The position numbers and the translations under genes are program-made. Under the pieces are notes generated by a model, which worked only from the letters and a program-made list of their open reading frames with translations, was not told the origin of the DNA and ran no database searches. From Ephemerocybe angulata (taxonomy: Eukaryota > Basidiomycota > Agaricomycetes > Agaricales > Psathyrellaceae), in the NCBI GenBank assembly GCA_013368325.1, contig JAACJK010000220.1, positions 434,001 through 498,000 of the forward strand: 64,000 nucleotides of DNA, written 5' to 3'. Every line of letters begins with the position of its first letter. The first letter of the stretch is position 1. Positions 1 to 11,682 of the stretch are shown piece by piece.

Positions 1-1332
1 TCCATGAGCTTTTCAGCAAGCCTGCCGATTCCCAGTACTTGCCAAGGCTGGATGGCTGCGGCGAGAACTCCCAGCCGAATGTCAACCTCAATGGTGTCCT
101 TCGAAAACCGAGGCTCCGAATGTGCAGCACCTGGTGGAGGGGTTGTAATGTGAATGACAACAGGGGCTGTTCCAAAGGAAAGAAAACATTCTTCGAGGAT
201 AGTCGTTGGGATTGATGGGGCCAATTCTGGGTCTCCGTCCTTCTTCACCCTTGGGGAAACTGGCGGAACGGAACTGTCTATGATGCTATGATAGATACTG
301 CTGTTCATGGACTGGGATGGGGAAATGGGTCGTCTCGGTAGCATCGCTATTGATTGGGACATTTGCATCTCTGTCTCCTCGTCCATGGAGCTGGAGGAGG
401 ATCGACGGCTACTACCTGCCGAAGAGTTGCCTGGTCGCACCGGTGAATGTGGAGTAGGGGTAGATGGGCTGGTTGGTGTCGAGAAATGGACGTGATTGGT
501 GGTGAACAATTCGAGAGCTTGAAGTGTAAGGGTTCTTCTGATGCCAGACGAATCAACTTCTCCCTGAGTGGTCGAATAACGTATCTCAGCGAGGCTAAAT
601 CTCAAAGTGAGATTATCGGGGTCGGTGAGAGTTATTTGGATATCTTCCGCGTCAAACTCGAAACGCGCCAGCAGTCTCTCTATAAGACTGGCGAAGAGGG
701 ATACCCCAGCTGGGTCCATCTGCAGTTCCTCCTCGCTTGAGATGAATGGGTCAAGTCCGCCTGGTACCCCGTTCTCCTCGCTGACCTCCTGGCCAACTGA
801 ATGCATCGACTCCCACAAACCGGCTTCCTCTTGACTTGAAAGCTCATTGTGAACGAAGCTCTCTGCAACGGAGATGACAGATTCTGCCAAATCGACTCCA
901 GGCTGGCGCGACTGCCGGATAGAGTTGTCGATCCTAAGCTTGAGATGGAGGGACTTGGCAGAGAGGCCAATGGTAGATGTGAGAGGGTTTGGCCAAGGGA
1001 TACGTGCAGTCACAGCTTGAATGGATCCTGATTCCAGTGTTAAAGGGATTCCTTCGAGATATCCATTGATTGCCTAGAGACTAATATTGGAGACAAGGGC
1101 AAGTCGTGTCCGGAACGAAATGACGCACCAGCTCATCGAATTCTAAATCATTGACCTGCACGTATCCTGAGCCAATCTGAGAGTCGATTTGAGGACTGCT
1201 AAGCTGCCCCGGCTTGAAGAGGTGTCCAAGAGATCGCTTCAACACAAAGGATACGAAGCGACCTTGGATGCCTGCCGGCACTGGGAAATTCAGAGATGGG
1301 AGAGATGGGAGCCATGATGGAAACCAAGACAT
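1..1332 (-). CDS. atg2: Autophagy protein ATG2, N-terminal part (cut by window edge)
   Basis: ATG2 is a large bridge-like lipid-transfer protein that moves phospholipids from the ER to the growing autophagosome membrane. The first exon (1332-1129) begins MSWFPSWLPSLP and carries the chorein-type N-terminus: RFVSFVLKRSLGHLF, then GQLSSPQIDSQIGSGYVQV. A 55-bp intron (1128-1074) joins it in phase 0 to a second exon that stays open to base 1. That exon opens with AINGYLEGIPLTLESGSI and RIPWPNPLTS, typical of ATG2 just after the chorein motif. About 425 residues are present; the family is usually 1600-2100 residues, so most of the gene lies to the left. A Ser/Pro-rich stretch near 250-480 looks disordered. 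Start chosen because the family signature begins directly after it. Confidence 0.9.
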
Positions 1333-3391
1333 TGGGAGGTGCGGCTCTGGTAGCAGTTTCAATGGTGGTGACACATTGGAGGAGGGTCGAATATTGTGCA
1401 GAACCTCGTCGTGAATCGCAGTCGCAGACAACCGAGAGCTCGCCCAACTAGGCTCAGCTAGGCTCCGGTCCCGCCGGTCCGCTACTGATGTCACCTTTGC
1501 TTGGACCTCCAAGCGCTGGATGGTTATATGGAAGCTTTCCAATCCCAAATGCCGAACAGACCCTCGCTGCCTTTGCCAATGAAGAACAGTGACATCCCAT
1601 CTCTGACGCTATCCGGAGAATCTTCAAAACTGGCTTCGATGTTCAGTCCCCCGGTACCTCCAGCCCCGCCAAGGATTTACCAGCGGTCTTATTACAATGC
1701 CAGGCACCACCCACCAAGCAGCCTAGCGGCCAGGACAAGGCGTTGGCCGTGCTGGGTCAGTCCTGCCCCCAGCGCGCCCGAGGTTGTGCCAATCCTAATT
1801 ATATTTCCGCAGATGGGGGTGGCCAGCTGGAGGCCATTCCAGAGGCAAGCTAGGGCAGCCGCACCATCGTTAGCCGGCTCTTGCCATTGACCACACTGAC
1901 CTTTACGGGCAGTGTTGTTTTACGTGTTCTCGTGCTCTGGGTGCTCTTGGCGTGCGGTAAGTCAACCATCAACTTTCTTTTGAGCCTCTATTCACCTGGT
2001 TTTTACTGCAGACATGCACCTCACTTCAGAACGCACCTGCCAGTTATATCTAGTCATACTCCTTATGTTGGCCATTTACGTTGTCACCAGCAAGGTTCTT
2101 AGACTTAGCCCATACTAGTTATACCCATTACCAATAGTTCACTTGTAGAGTCCTGATTGGGATGGGCGCTTATTACTAGCGCCATTCCTCGTGGTTCAAC
2201 GCAATTCAAGTTCCATTAGCGGCGCCGCTCAACACAAGTGCAACTGTGCAAGGTCTACTTGATGATGTACGCGGACAACAGTTAGAGCACGGCTCGCAGC
2301 CTCGTGCTGCCTCACGATAATATACTGCAATGGAAGGTGAGTATGATGCTACGCTTCTCAAAATCAACGTACTTACATTTGCACCCAACCACGCTCCTGA
2401 TCTCCTTCACCGACCGCCTTCCCGTACATGCGTAGCACACTTAGTGAGTGATTGGCAGGATCGTCGGTGTGGTGTCCAAGGCTACGTGGTGTCCTACCCG
2501 TCGCTGGGCGCGAAAGCGAGATGAGAAAACAATAGCGAACGGTCGGAGGCATCCTGCACGTCGTTGGGCACAGAAAACAGGTGAGAAGGTAGTGGGGGAT
2601 CGTTGGAGGCCCCCTGCACTTTGTGGGGCACGGATGTAAGATGCGCGAGAGGAGCACGGGGTCATTGAGGGTTCCTGGGTGTTGCTACTTATGTGCAAAG
2701 ACGAGACACCGGGGCAGTGGAGCACCATCGGAGTCATGCAGCGCGCTGGGCATGGCGACGAGGTGCGAGAGTGGTGAGACCTTGCCGGAGGTCTCGAGGC
2801 GGTCACACGTTCGTTGACCGGCGCATCTGGCGGGCTGGCGTCGTCGGACTTAAAAGGGTCGCGAGGCGACTATGCGATCCCTTTGGGTCGGGATCGCATC
2901 CTAATGATATCGCAAATTGCCCAGAGCGACGAGAGCGACCAGCCAAGCAACAGTAAGGTGTTTTGGCCAGGAAGAACCAAAGTGAGATCGATGTGCCTGC
3001 TAGACCGGCTTCGGGTACCTTTGGGAGGCAACAGTACAACACCGTCGACGTTGTTGTGCCAGATAACAGATAACATCGCTGCCATCGAGCGGCTTCCTAT
3101 CTAATCCTATGGCACACTGGCCAGGAAGACGATTGGCGGCGGCATGAGTGGGCATCTACGAAAAGTGGGTTGGGCCCGTGCGCATGGGCAAAGAGTTGGC
3201 AAAAGTGAGTGGAAGGAAAAGGGGTTCGAGAGGGGAGTCCTTGGGTGTATCCTATGGTTATAGGTGGAGGGAGACAAGGTAACAGGACAGGACTCAGGAG
3301 CCACGATGAACGCGAAGTTGGGCGCCAAATGGGTGATGACTAATCCGAGCTTGAGTTGAACGCGCACCATTCGAGTCCTCAGAGAACCATC
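1333..3391. other. Gene-poor interval between atg2 and RPA2
   Basis: No gene can be defended here. The part next to atg2 should hold its promoter. A stretch at about 1486-1890 reads like coding sequence on the + strand but is broken by an in-frame TGA (see findings). A degenerate 60-bp tandem repeat lies at 2487-2788. The last 300 bases should contain the RPA2 promoter; no clear TATA box was seen. Confidence 0.5.
2487..2788. repeat. Degenerate minisatellite, about 60-bp period, five units
   Basis: Units begin at about 2487, 2546, 2606, 2668 and 2731 and are 58-63 bp long. Each starts with a GAGG- or AGGG-like block, followed by a CCTGCAC- or CATGCAG-like block, a TGGGGCA- or TGGGCA-like block, and ends near ATCG or ATTG. 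Units 2 and 3 are most alike. The similarity also shows as a repeating pattern in the minus-strand translation. Units are too diverged to be a recent expansion. Confidence 0.55.
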
Positions 3392-4554
3392 ATGAGCCAA
3401 TGTAAGCGCAGAGTCGGCGCATCGTTACGATACCCACTCACCGGAAAGTTTAGACAATGACTCTTCGTACTACAGTGGAGGGGGAGGAGGAGGAGGCTAC
3501 ATTGCTGGAGGTTCGCCATTCAGTCAAGGGGGGAGTCCAGGAGGACGCGTCGTAAGTTGCTGTTATGATCCTTTTCTTGTTCTCTATCCTCATCTTTCCC
3601 TAGCGCACTGATATCAGCCATTCTCTGCGCCCCGTGAAGATTTGCCAGCTTAACAAAGCCACGCAAGCCCACGTCGACGCCGAATTCAGACTGGACGACG
3701 TAGAACTTGGAAATGTACTGTACAGTGCCGCCTCGTTTGGTCCAAGTTTGGCCAGATCTTATTGAATCCCCACCCCTCAGGTCTCAGTTGTTGCGCAGGC
3801 TGTGTCTATCCAACCGCAGGCGACCAACTGCGTCTACCACTTGGACGACGGCACAGGAAGATTTGAAGCGCGTCACTGGGTTGACCAGGAAAGCGAAACA
3901 AATGTTCTGAACTGGGGCGGTCTAAGGTACGCGTTTTTGTGTGCGAACGATTGAATCTAGGCCGAAGATTGCTATAGGGAATCCATGTATGTTCGAGTGA
4001 CTGGCGCCCTGAAGGGATTCCACGGGAAGCGGTACCTCAACACTGTGCATGTCCGCCCCATTACAGACAAGCACGAGATTTTCTTTCACGAGATGGAAGC
4101 TATCACTGCCACCTTGACTGTGGAGAGGGGTCCAGTAAGCTTGTGAAGCTCTTGTGTGCATTATCGTGTTACTAAAGATGATTTTAGCCTGGCGGCACAG
4201 GACCCAAAGCCACTGCGTCAGGCTCAAAGGATGTTACTATGACCGACGCGTCGGCGTATTCAGCTCCCTCGACCTCGGTGGCACAAGATCAATACGCGCA
4301 TCTCCCCAAGCTGCAGCAAGCAATTGTCCGCTTTATGATGGAGCAGCCTCCTTCGCCAGAAGGAACCCACGTCTTTGCCATCGCACGCGCCGTAGGCGAT
4401 GGAAACGATGCACAAAAGATCAGGTGTGTACACTCTCGGGTTCTCAACTGGATCATCAGCTGAAGGATTTTCAAGTGCTGCGTTAGACCAACTCATGGAC
4501 GAGGGCCTTGTTTACACCACTTCAGACGACAACCACTTTACGCTGGCCAACTGA
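3392..4554 (+). CDS. rfa2: Replication protein A 32-kDa subunit (RPA2)
   Basis: Middle subunit of the RPA heterotrimer that binds single-stranded DNA in replication, recombination and checkpoint signalling. Seven exons (3392-3401, 3454-3551, 3604-3714, 3781-3926, 3978-4134, 4188-4423, 4476-4554) join in frame to 278 residues, close to the usual 270. In order: a Ser/Gly-rich N-terminus of the kind phosphorylated by checkpoint kinases (SSYYSGGGGGGG), the OB fold (SLRPVKICQLNKATQAH, FRLDDVELGNVSVVAQ, YHLDDGTGRFEARHW, VRVTGALKGFHGKRYLN), a linker, and the C-terminal winged helix ending LMDEGLVYTTSDDNHFTLAN. The first exon is only ten bases. A related gene follows 251 bp downstream on the same strand. 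Confidence 0.95.
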
Positions 4555-4805
4555 GAATTTCAAAGATTCTAATGTTCTAATGTTCGCCTTCAAGAGCTAA
4601 TCCGTCTCCTCAATTCTACCACTGTATAATACCTTTCTCAATCTGCCATTCCATGTAGCACTATGCAACCCCACTTCAATCTCGTCGTTCCTTGTACTGC
4701 TTTCCCAGTCCAAACGTCAGAATGCACCAGTGATGCGATCACACGATGACAACACGCTAGCTTGGAGGCAACTTGTTCAACTTGTTATGTTCCGCACTAT
4801 CATCC

Positions 4806-6261
4806 ATGGCCTCGTTTCCTGATGTCGAAAGCCTCAGTCAAGAGATAGCTCAGATTCATCTACAAGGTGACCTGATTCTTGACCAGGCCGTTGGACAACA
4901 CGTTCGCCGGGTTACGATTGCTCAGATACTAAATGCCCCCGGAATGGGTCTTCCTAACCATCGCTTACGGATAGGTGGGCGGGAGTGTAAATTTGTCAGT
5001 TATACTATTCAGCTCTGCAGCTGAAACAGAACTCTTGACCCTCTTCATTCTTTTGATAGGTAGAGTTGGTGGCAAACGTTGTTTCTGTCGAGAAATCTGA
5101 ATTCGAGATCAAGTTCGTCCTGGACGACGGGTATGGCAGGACGGAGGCGCGGCTTTCCATTCCTCGGCCTGGCGCCAATCCACTGTCGGAGAAGATAACA
5201 GATGCTATTGACTCTCTTGAGTGCGTACACCATTACCTCGAATGTCTAACCGCCGATAATTGACATGGCTATTACACCGTTATCGGCAGACCCTTCGATT
5301 ATGCTCACATCGAAGGCAAAGTCCATCGGCCTCCTGATGCATCACAGCCGAATATTCAGATATTTAGTTTACGACGACTAAAGTCGGGGGATGAGATATC
5401 CCTTCATATGCTTCAGACACTTTCTGAGATCAGAGTTGAGTTGACTCTAATGGCAACGATCCGCGCACGATACTACAGAGATTTTTCTTGCAGGACTCCA
5501 TGGATAATATAACAGCGGCCGAACTGACCGTCGAGCCTGTGTCAAAACCTGTTGCTGGAGAATCGCCCTCTCCGCCCAAGCAAGCTCGAGCTAAGACACG
5601 ATCGCAGTCGAAATCGGCTCATCAAGGCCCCCTTACAGAGGGTTCGGCCCCTCCACAAGAGATAGCTCGGGTCAAGACCCGTTCTATGTCCAAACAGGCC
5701 GAGGTGCTGCCTGCTGAAGGAACAGATTCAACAAATCCTCCACCAAAGAGAACAAAACCACGAAAGACCACACTCCAGGAACCCCTTCGAGGGGGAGCAC
5801 CGCGGTCCGACTCAAATCGCGACCGCAAGGGGAAGTCTAAGGAGCCATTTACACCCTTCCCTGCTACGAATCTCCTTGGGGCTTCAATTCCATCTCGAGA
5901 GCCGCCATCCTCATTGATTGTGCTCCGAAGTCCCCCTGTCAAGAGAAGCGCAAAGAACCTGCCAGACGCCCTTCGCATACATCCCAGGGCAGTAGGGAGC
6001 CACATCCTCAGATATTTCCGGCACAACATGCGTGCTGCTACCAGCGATAGTGGTATTGCTGTGCATAACGAAATGTTGAAATTCCTCATGCTTGAGCAAG
6101 GTCTGATGACGATGGAGCCATTAGATTTCAAGTAGGCGTCCTTACTCTATCTTGCAAACTTGACCTGACTTCAAGTCGCCAGAGAGGCTCTGGACCTCCT
6201 CGTGGAAGAAGGCTACATATATCAAACCGTCGATGAGTTCCATTTCGCCTTGGTGACATAA
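4806..6261 (+). CDS. Divergent RPA2-like protein (tandem paralogue)
   Basis: Five exons (4806-4994, 5060-5220, 5290-5434, 5494-6131, 6183-6261) join in frame to 403 residues. The first half is an RPA32-type OB fold: RRVTIAQILNAP, FVELVANVVSVEKSEFEIKF, VLDDGYGRTEARL, then AHIEGKVHRPP. The end is a winged helix with the same layout as RPA2 (KEALDLLVEEGYIYQTVDEF). Between them is an inserted Lys/Arg/Ser/Pro-rich region of about 150 residues with the repeated motif ARxKTRSxSK, probably disordered. It lacks the Gly-rich N-terminus of RPA2. An in-tandem origin is likely. Function is inferred only: an alternative RPA subunit (for example meiotic) or a telomere protein of the Stn1/RPA2 type. The donor at 5435 (GTTGAG) is not ideal, so that joint is less sure. 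Confidence 0.8.
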
Positions 6262-7038
6262 AGCTGAAGGACAGCCAGAACGAAGTAGTACCAGTATATC
6301 TATGGCGAATTGGTTTGTGTATTATGATGGATGTGTTGCATTTCGAGACCGATGTACTATGACACCTCCTCCTCCTCGCGAATGGTAGTGTGCTGCAGCC
6401 TCTCGGTATTCACATTCAGGCATTAGAGTGCAGGACGGGCAGTTAAACAAACAAACGCGTGAACGTGAAAGCGGACAAGGGACAGAGTCCCGAAATGATG
6501 GTATAAATCCGCCGATACCTCTTCTCATCCCCACCACCACCTTGTGTAACAGGTCCACTCGGCACGGACGTTGACTGTATCCCTGCATGACCCCACTCCT
6601 GCGTGGGCATATCGTGCACGAAAGATACTAGAGTGCGTTCTTATATCTCTCGTTTTATGACCTGGCAGCTTAAGAGTGTTACAAAGATTGACAAGATCTT
6701 CGGTACTGCAGTGGTCATTCTGGCTTCCTTATCCCATGCCGACACACTCCCTCCCAGCGCCCTTTCAGTACCGCCTTAGTTCAATGACATGGTTTTGGGG
6801 TAGCGATAATAATGATTGTCTGTTCTACAACTATAACTACAGTGAAGGATTGATTTTAGCTCACACATATTATGATGAAGAATCCATGGAATTCGTTGAA
6901 TTATATTCAAAAGCGAAGTGTGTCCGCTCTGGGCCACCAAACCGATGAGTACTGAGTTGGGATGCAGTGGTTAAAAATACAATGAATGGAGTAGTGGTGG
7001 TAGGTAGACTGTAATCCAAGACAAGTTAATCCTGGAAT
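6262..7038. other. Convergent intergenic region
   Basis: Lies between the stop codons of the RPA2-like gene (+) and NAA25 (-), so it should hold both 3' ends. Short open frames such as 6676-6948 show no recognisable protein. Nothing else stands out. Confidence 0.5.
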
Positions 7039-10000
7039 TTAGGTAGCATACGTGGTCAGAATCTTGGCAATGCCCTTCCCAAGTCCCTCAGCAACCTTCT
7101 TCCTCGACTCCACAACCTTCCTAGCGACGCCGTTGGTGAAGTCAGAATCGATCTGCGAGAAAGAGGTCATTAGTAGAGCGCAAGAACCGAGGGTCTAGTC
7201 ATACCTGAGCAGCGGGTACCAATGCGCAAGCTGATGCAACTGCTGGTCGGTTTGCGGCCTCGGACTGGGCAATCTTCAATAACTCAGTTGACAAGTGTTT
7301 CAACACAGATACAGCATCTGCGCGGATGCTCTTGAAGCTGTTCACAAGCTAGAGATGAATTTGAGTTAAAATGTCGGTCGTCAAAGGCTCTGAAACATAC
7401 AGCTCCAAGTTTGTTTACTTTGACGATCGAAGGGGTTTTGAACCTGTTCGTCTCGACAACGAAAAGCAGGAAGGCTTCCTGGGCCAAAGTAGCCACATGC
7501 AAAATGTTTACAAGAGGAGCGTCCTTCAAATCCTCGAATCGTCGTTGCACCGCTTCAAAGTGAAAAGGGTCAGTGAGAGCGAGGGCAAAGGGCAATCGGA
7601 ACTGACTTTCGAAGTATTTTGTGATCACCTCAGGGGGTTCTGTTACAGCGGGGGCATCCTTCTTGGGAATGGCATTACCATTGGCTGGCGGGAGCTCAAT
7701 GCCTTTGAGGGGATGTCCAGTCTTGAGTTCCGTCTGCTTGGCAGCTTCGGCAAGAACGACGGAGGGAGGGGGGCGGGCATGATCGTGATAGGGTTCAAGC
7801 CAATTTGCCACACCCGTTGTGAACTCGACAAATTTTTGCTCGTCATCCGTAAGCTGTAGTCAGGTTGAGCGTCCCGAAAGGTTATCCAGAGTAAAATAAC
7901 CGCCTACCTCTGAAATGTCGTCTTCGCTACGTTCAACGAGGCGATCTCTGAGGCTCAGGCTACGATCAAAGCTGCCGGTTTGCTTCGGTCGGTCACCAAT
8001 GAGGAGTTTGTCTTCGACGGTATCGTCAAGGTCGCTGGCTTGCTGGAAAGCACGGATGTAGACCTTGAGAAAAACGGAAAGCCAGCCCAGCTAGACATCA
8101 AAACTCCATGAGAAACTGTATGTTTAAACCATCCAGCACTACTGACACCTTCGGACTTGCCGAACAAGAGAGTCTGCTGATTGATACCCTGGGTCTCTCT
8201 CGGTTGGTAGTTGGGGAAAATCTCGAAGTCGCGGTTATCGTGGTGAACTGCGAGAGTTCGTCAAAAGAGGATGAGATGCAGAATGCGATGTACGAACTCT
8301 TGTCGAAGATGAACTTGAGTTCAATCAATTCCATGTCAATCAGGTCAGAGGCAATGGGCTCGTGAGTTAACCTCATCCTAAGATGCTCCATCTTAACGTT
8401 GTCGCGTTGCAATGAGTTCTCCAAACGATTCTCGAATGTTATGAACTCCGGGATCTGGTGTGTGTATGTGCGGATCACGAGGATCTATCAGTGCTGCAGA
8501 GGTCAAGGATGTGAAGGTAGGTCTTACCTGAGAATATTTCTCAGACGTGAAGGCTCGCATGACGAATTCGGGCGTCTGGAAGATTGTCAATATCCGGGCG
8601 CGCTGGGAAGGGAGAGATCATACCTCTTGTGAGTTACTCAAATATATTTGACTAGCCTCAATGCACTCAGTCGAGTACGTAATGTCGCCAACTGACGCAA
8701 GGGAGAAAGTAGATGCTCGAGAGAGCACCAAGTGGGACAATGTGTCATGCTGTACTTGTTTGATTGACAAAGCTCGGTAGTGTTCCAACGCAAGAGATGG
8801 GGCACCTGTTTTGATTGAGTATTTCAGCGAGTCCAATCGTTAAAAATGACGTACCGATAAGGCGGTAAATGCGAATCAAAATAAGCCTTGTCAAAAAGGA
8901 TTGTTTGCTCTTGCTAAGGGCAAACTCCAAGAAAGACGCGGCTGAGTACAGGTAGTTATATTCGTGCGAGAGATCCCAGAGGTTGATGTAGGTGTTCCCA
9001 GCAAGGAGCGCGAAGTCGTCAGCGGGCTGTAGCTCCGTTACAGCCAGAGCGGATCCGAGTGGAAGTGCTTCATGATACAACTTAGTGTAGATCTCCAGGC
9101 GCTTGTTCTCTGACTCGGTGGTTATTTCAGATGGCAAAAGCGAGAACCGAAGGAGTTTGTGAACGTTGATAGCTTTCTGCAGTTCTTTCGTCGTAGCCTG
9201 GGAAGTCTTAACATAAGCGTAGGCTGAGTTAGAAGAGGACTCACTAATGAGATGTGAAGCTGTTCGAGGAATGTTGTCCATCGGCTGCGCTGTTCATCCT
9301 CGAGGATGACATAGGGCTTAAGATCTTCGAAGCAACATGCCTTATCTCCCACCACTGCGAAGTACTTTTCAAGAAGTTCGTTTATCCTGCTGGGTTCTAC
9401 CAAGTCCAGAGAAATCAGCCTCAACCTTTTCCCGGTATCACGGCATAACATACCTGATGATACCCCCGCCTCTTTTGCCCGCCTCTCCAGTTCGAGGAGC
9501 GCGAGGAGTCCGGACCTGTCTCTGGAACCATCCTTTGTTGCAACTTGTTCGAACAGCTCTCGGCTTTTTTGAACGCTGGCACTTATATCTGAACCTGTGA
9601 AGGTGGCATCAAGGACCGAAAGGAATTCGAGCCAGTTTCGATCGCTTAAGAATTGTAAGAAAGGATGAGTAGGTTGAAGGCAGTGTATCCAACCTTTTCT
9701 CAACAATCCGTTTCTCAGCGTGCACGCCTTCCTCTGCAGCCATACCCCGATCTCCCCAAATCTTCCTGCGAAGCTCATCACAAGCGAGGCTAACGGCGCA
9801 AATCTTCTGGCCTATATCGCTATTCAAGAGCTTGTCCGCTTCTTCGTTGAGCTTAAGCTCGCGTATGACGAGCAAGTGAAGGTAGAAGCGTTCGGCGCCG
9901 ACATATGACGGGGTGGGCGAGGATTCGATGAGTCTGTGTGCGAGCTTGTACAGAATTGTTCGCATTGCAGCAGGTGTGCCGGGATCATCCGCCTGTAGAT

Positions 10001-10704
10001 GTTCAGAGGGATCCTGACTACATTATCCTCACACACCTGTAACACGGCGCTAATAACGCTCCAGTACAGGTAGCGATCTTCTTGGAATTGCTTGTGCATT
10101 CGTGTCGCGATCTACAATTCCGATTCAGCAAGAGGCTAGACAAAGTAACTATTTTGCAGACCTGTTGAGCAGACTTCCAGTTCCCTGCGCGAATATTGGC
10201 AAAGAACGTCTGAGCGCCATACTCCTCGTTCGTCGGTTGGCGCTTGTATGCTTCCTCAAACATGCAGATCACGTCGTTATCTATCTGGCGCGTCTAGTCA
10301 TTATTGGGATTAGTGGCGGAGGATGACTTACATCGACCGAGTCCACGGAGGACGTGCATCATGGCAGTGAGAATAGCATCGTCGACCGGCTTCGTTGCCA
10401 AAACCTCGTCGCAGAGCGTAAGGGATTCCTCGATCTTCTGCTGGCGAACAAGTGCGAGAGCCTTGAGCGACTATAAGGAGGGTTAGAACGCCAGCCAGAA
10501 AGGTTTAATGGACGAGTCACTTTGAGCAGGACATTCTTAGGGTGCTTTTTCAAGAGCTTGTCGCAGGCAACAACGGCGGACTTGTTCGAGCCGGTGTCAA
10601 GCGCGTCTGAAGCGGTGCCATCAGTATGACGCCCTCGAAGTCGAGGAAGACCGTGGCTCACCGTACACAGGGCGCATTTGTCGTTCTAAAGCTGCAGAAG
10701 ACAT
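7039..10704 (-). CDS. mdm20: NatB N-terminal acetyltransferase auxiliary subunit (NAA25/Mdm20)
   Basis: NAA25 anchors the NAA20 catalytic subunit to ribosomes, so that proteins starting Met-Asp, Met-Glu, Met-Asn or Met-Gln are acetylated. The start at 10704 gives MSSAALERQMRPVYDALD, the family N-terminus, followed by TPR-like helices (NKSAVVACDKLLKKHPKN, ICMFEEAYKRQPTNEEYGAQ, LYWSVISAVLQ). Later exons carry HDNRDFEIFPNYQP and GWLSVFLKVYIRAFQQASDL, both typical of Mdm20. The C-terminal exon encodes NLVNSFK-like and GLGKGIAKIL segments and ends at 7039. More than ten short introns are present, for example 50-60 bp introns near 8240-8295 and 8100-8150. Convergent to the gene on its left; its start is 102 bp from NCE101. 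Confidence 0.9.
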
Positions 10705-10805
10705 AGTTACTGAGGATGTGGAGGATGGGAAGAACGTGTTCTGCGGGGCAGCAATGGGGTCGAGACGGGCTGGGGGCGATCAGAACCCAAAAATTTGGGA
10801 TCAAA

Positions 10806-11086
10806 ATGCCGGTTTCCGGGATGACAGCAGACTCATTTCTGAACATCATGGTGACCATGCCTCCAGTTTTGCTTTCCAGGTGCGTTATACGGAGGACCAT
10901 GGAACTGCACCCTAAACGTTGTAAAGGTCTATCGACACGATACTTGGCATCGGAACCGGCTTATTTGCCTACTATCTCCATGAAACACACCCCCGCACTG
11001 CACCCCGCCCAGAAGACCGCTTGCTCGAACTTGTGAAGTGGAAATATGCCAAGTACCAGACGATGAAGCAAGATTTGACAGAATAG
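10806..11086 (+). CDS. nce101: NCE101 family small membrane protein
   Basis: Two exons (10806-10879 and 10927-11086) give 77 residues. The middle, LLSRSIDTILGIGTGLFAYY, then LHETHPRTAPRPEDRLLELV, matches the layout of fungal NCE101 (non-classical export protein 1): LLSR, a single hydrophobic segment ending AYY, then a short polar tail. The yeast protein was linked to export of proteins that lack signal peptides; its molecular role is not settled. The gene is smaller than most predictors accept. An ATG a few codons downstream (MVTMPPVLLSR) could be the true start, which would bring it nearer to the usual 50-60 residues. It ends 14 bp from the stop of the next gene on the opposite strand. Confidence 0.8.
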
Positions 11087-11100
11087 TAACCACGGACTGT

Positions 11101-11616
11101 CTAAGACGACCCTCCTTTCAGCATGTCCTGAAGCATCCGCATTATTCCCTGGAATGTAGCGCGCTCGTCCTCACTGAGCTCGCACCCGGCCCCTGCATCA
11201 GCGGCTTTCTTCAAGGCGAGACCAACGACTATGCTCTTTCTACTTCCATCGAATGTGTCGTGCGCAGGACTTTCCCAGACTATCGTCGCGATCTGCGAAG
11301 TATAGAGCGAGTACAGCGTTTGATAATGGTCGGAGGGCGCGCTGCCCAGCAGGGGTGTCAGTTGTATCGCTGGGGATGGTTCGGGCAATGTAATCTCTGT
11401 TGCTGTGTCCGATGGTTCCGTAGAGAGGGGGGTGGTTGAAGGTAAACTGGCTTGTATCTTGCAACGGCATCAGTTTCGCGTGTAGTAGAAATGCATAACA
11501 CTTACTAGATTGCCGACTTTCCCGATCTGAGTGACGAGGATAAGAGTACGATCTGCAAAAGATTGCAGAACAATCTGGGTACCCTGGCCGACAATGTCGC
11601 GGTGAATGGTGGCCAT
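11101..11616 (-). CDS. Proteasome assembly chaperone 3-like protein (PSMG3/PAC3)
   Basis: PAC3 works with PAC4 to build the alpha ring of the 20S proteasome. Two exons (11616-11506 and 11457-11101) give 155 residues. The N-terminus, MATIHRDIVGQGTQIVLQSF then ADRTLILVTQIGKVGNL, matches the PSMG3 core strand pattern in which the human protein has a similar ILVLVTQFGKMG. The C-terminal exon has PLLGSAPSDHYQTLYSLYTS and a helix ending GIMRMLQDML. The reading frame continues upstream of the chosen ATG, so a longer N-terminus with another exon cannot be excluded, but that would run into the MED16 promoter. Identification rests on the motif pattern. Confidence 0.75.
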
Positions 11617-11682
11617 GATGGGAGACGCGTCAAGTCGCGAGCGTGGCAAGTTGGTCCAATTCGCGGCTTGATCACACTCCCC
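11617..11682. promoter_or_regulatory. Compact bidirectional promoter, PSMG3-like / MED16
   Basis: Only 66 bp separate the two divergent start codons, so both 5' regions must share or overlap control sequences, or one gene has its promoter inside the other. No TATA-like box was seen in the gap. Basis: coordinates of the two start codons. Confidence 0.5.

Noticed and set aside
5622..6131. 169-codon minus-strand frame inside the RPA2-like gene
   Set aside because: It is the reverse shadow of the long linker exon; no protein family or splice context supports it.
6676..6948. 90-codon + frame
   Set aside because: Low-complexity Asn/Tyr-rich translation, no family, lies in the convergent 3' region.
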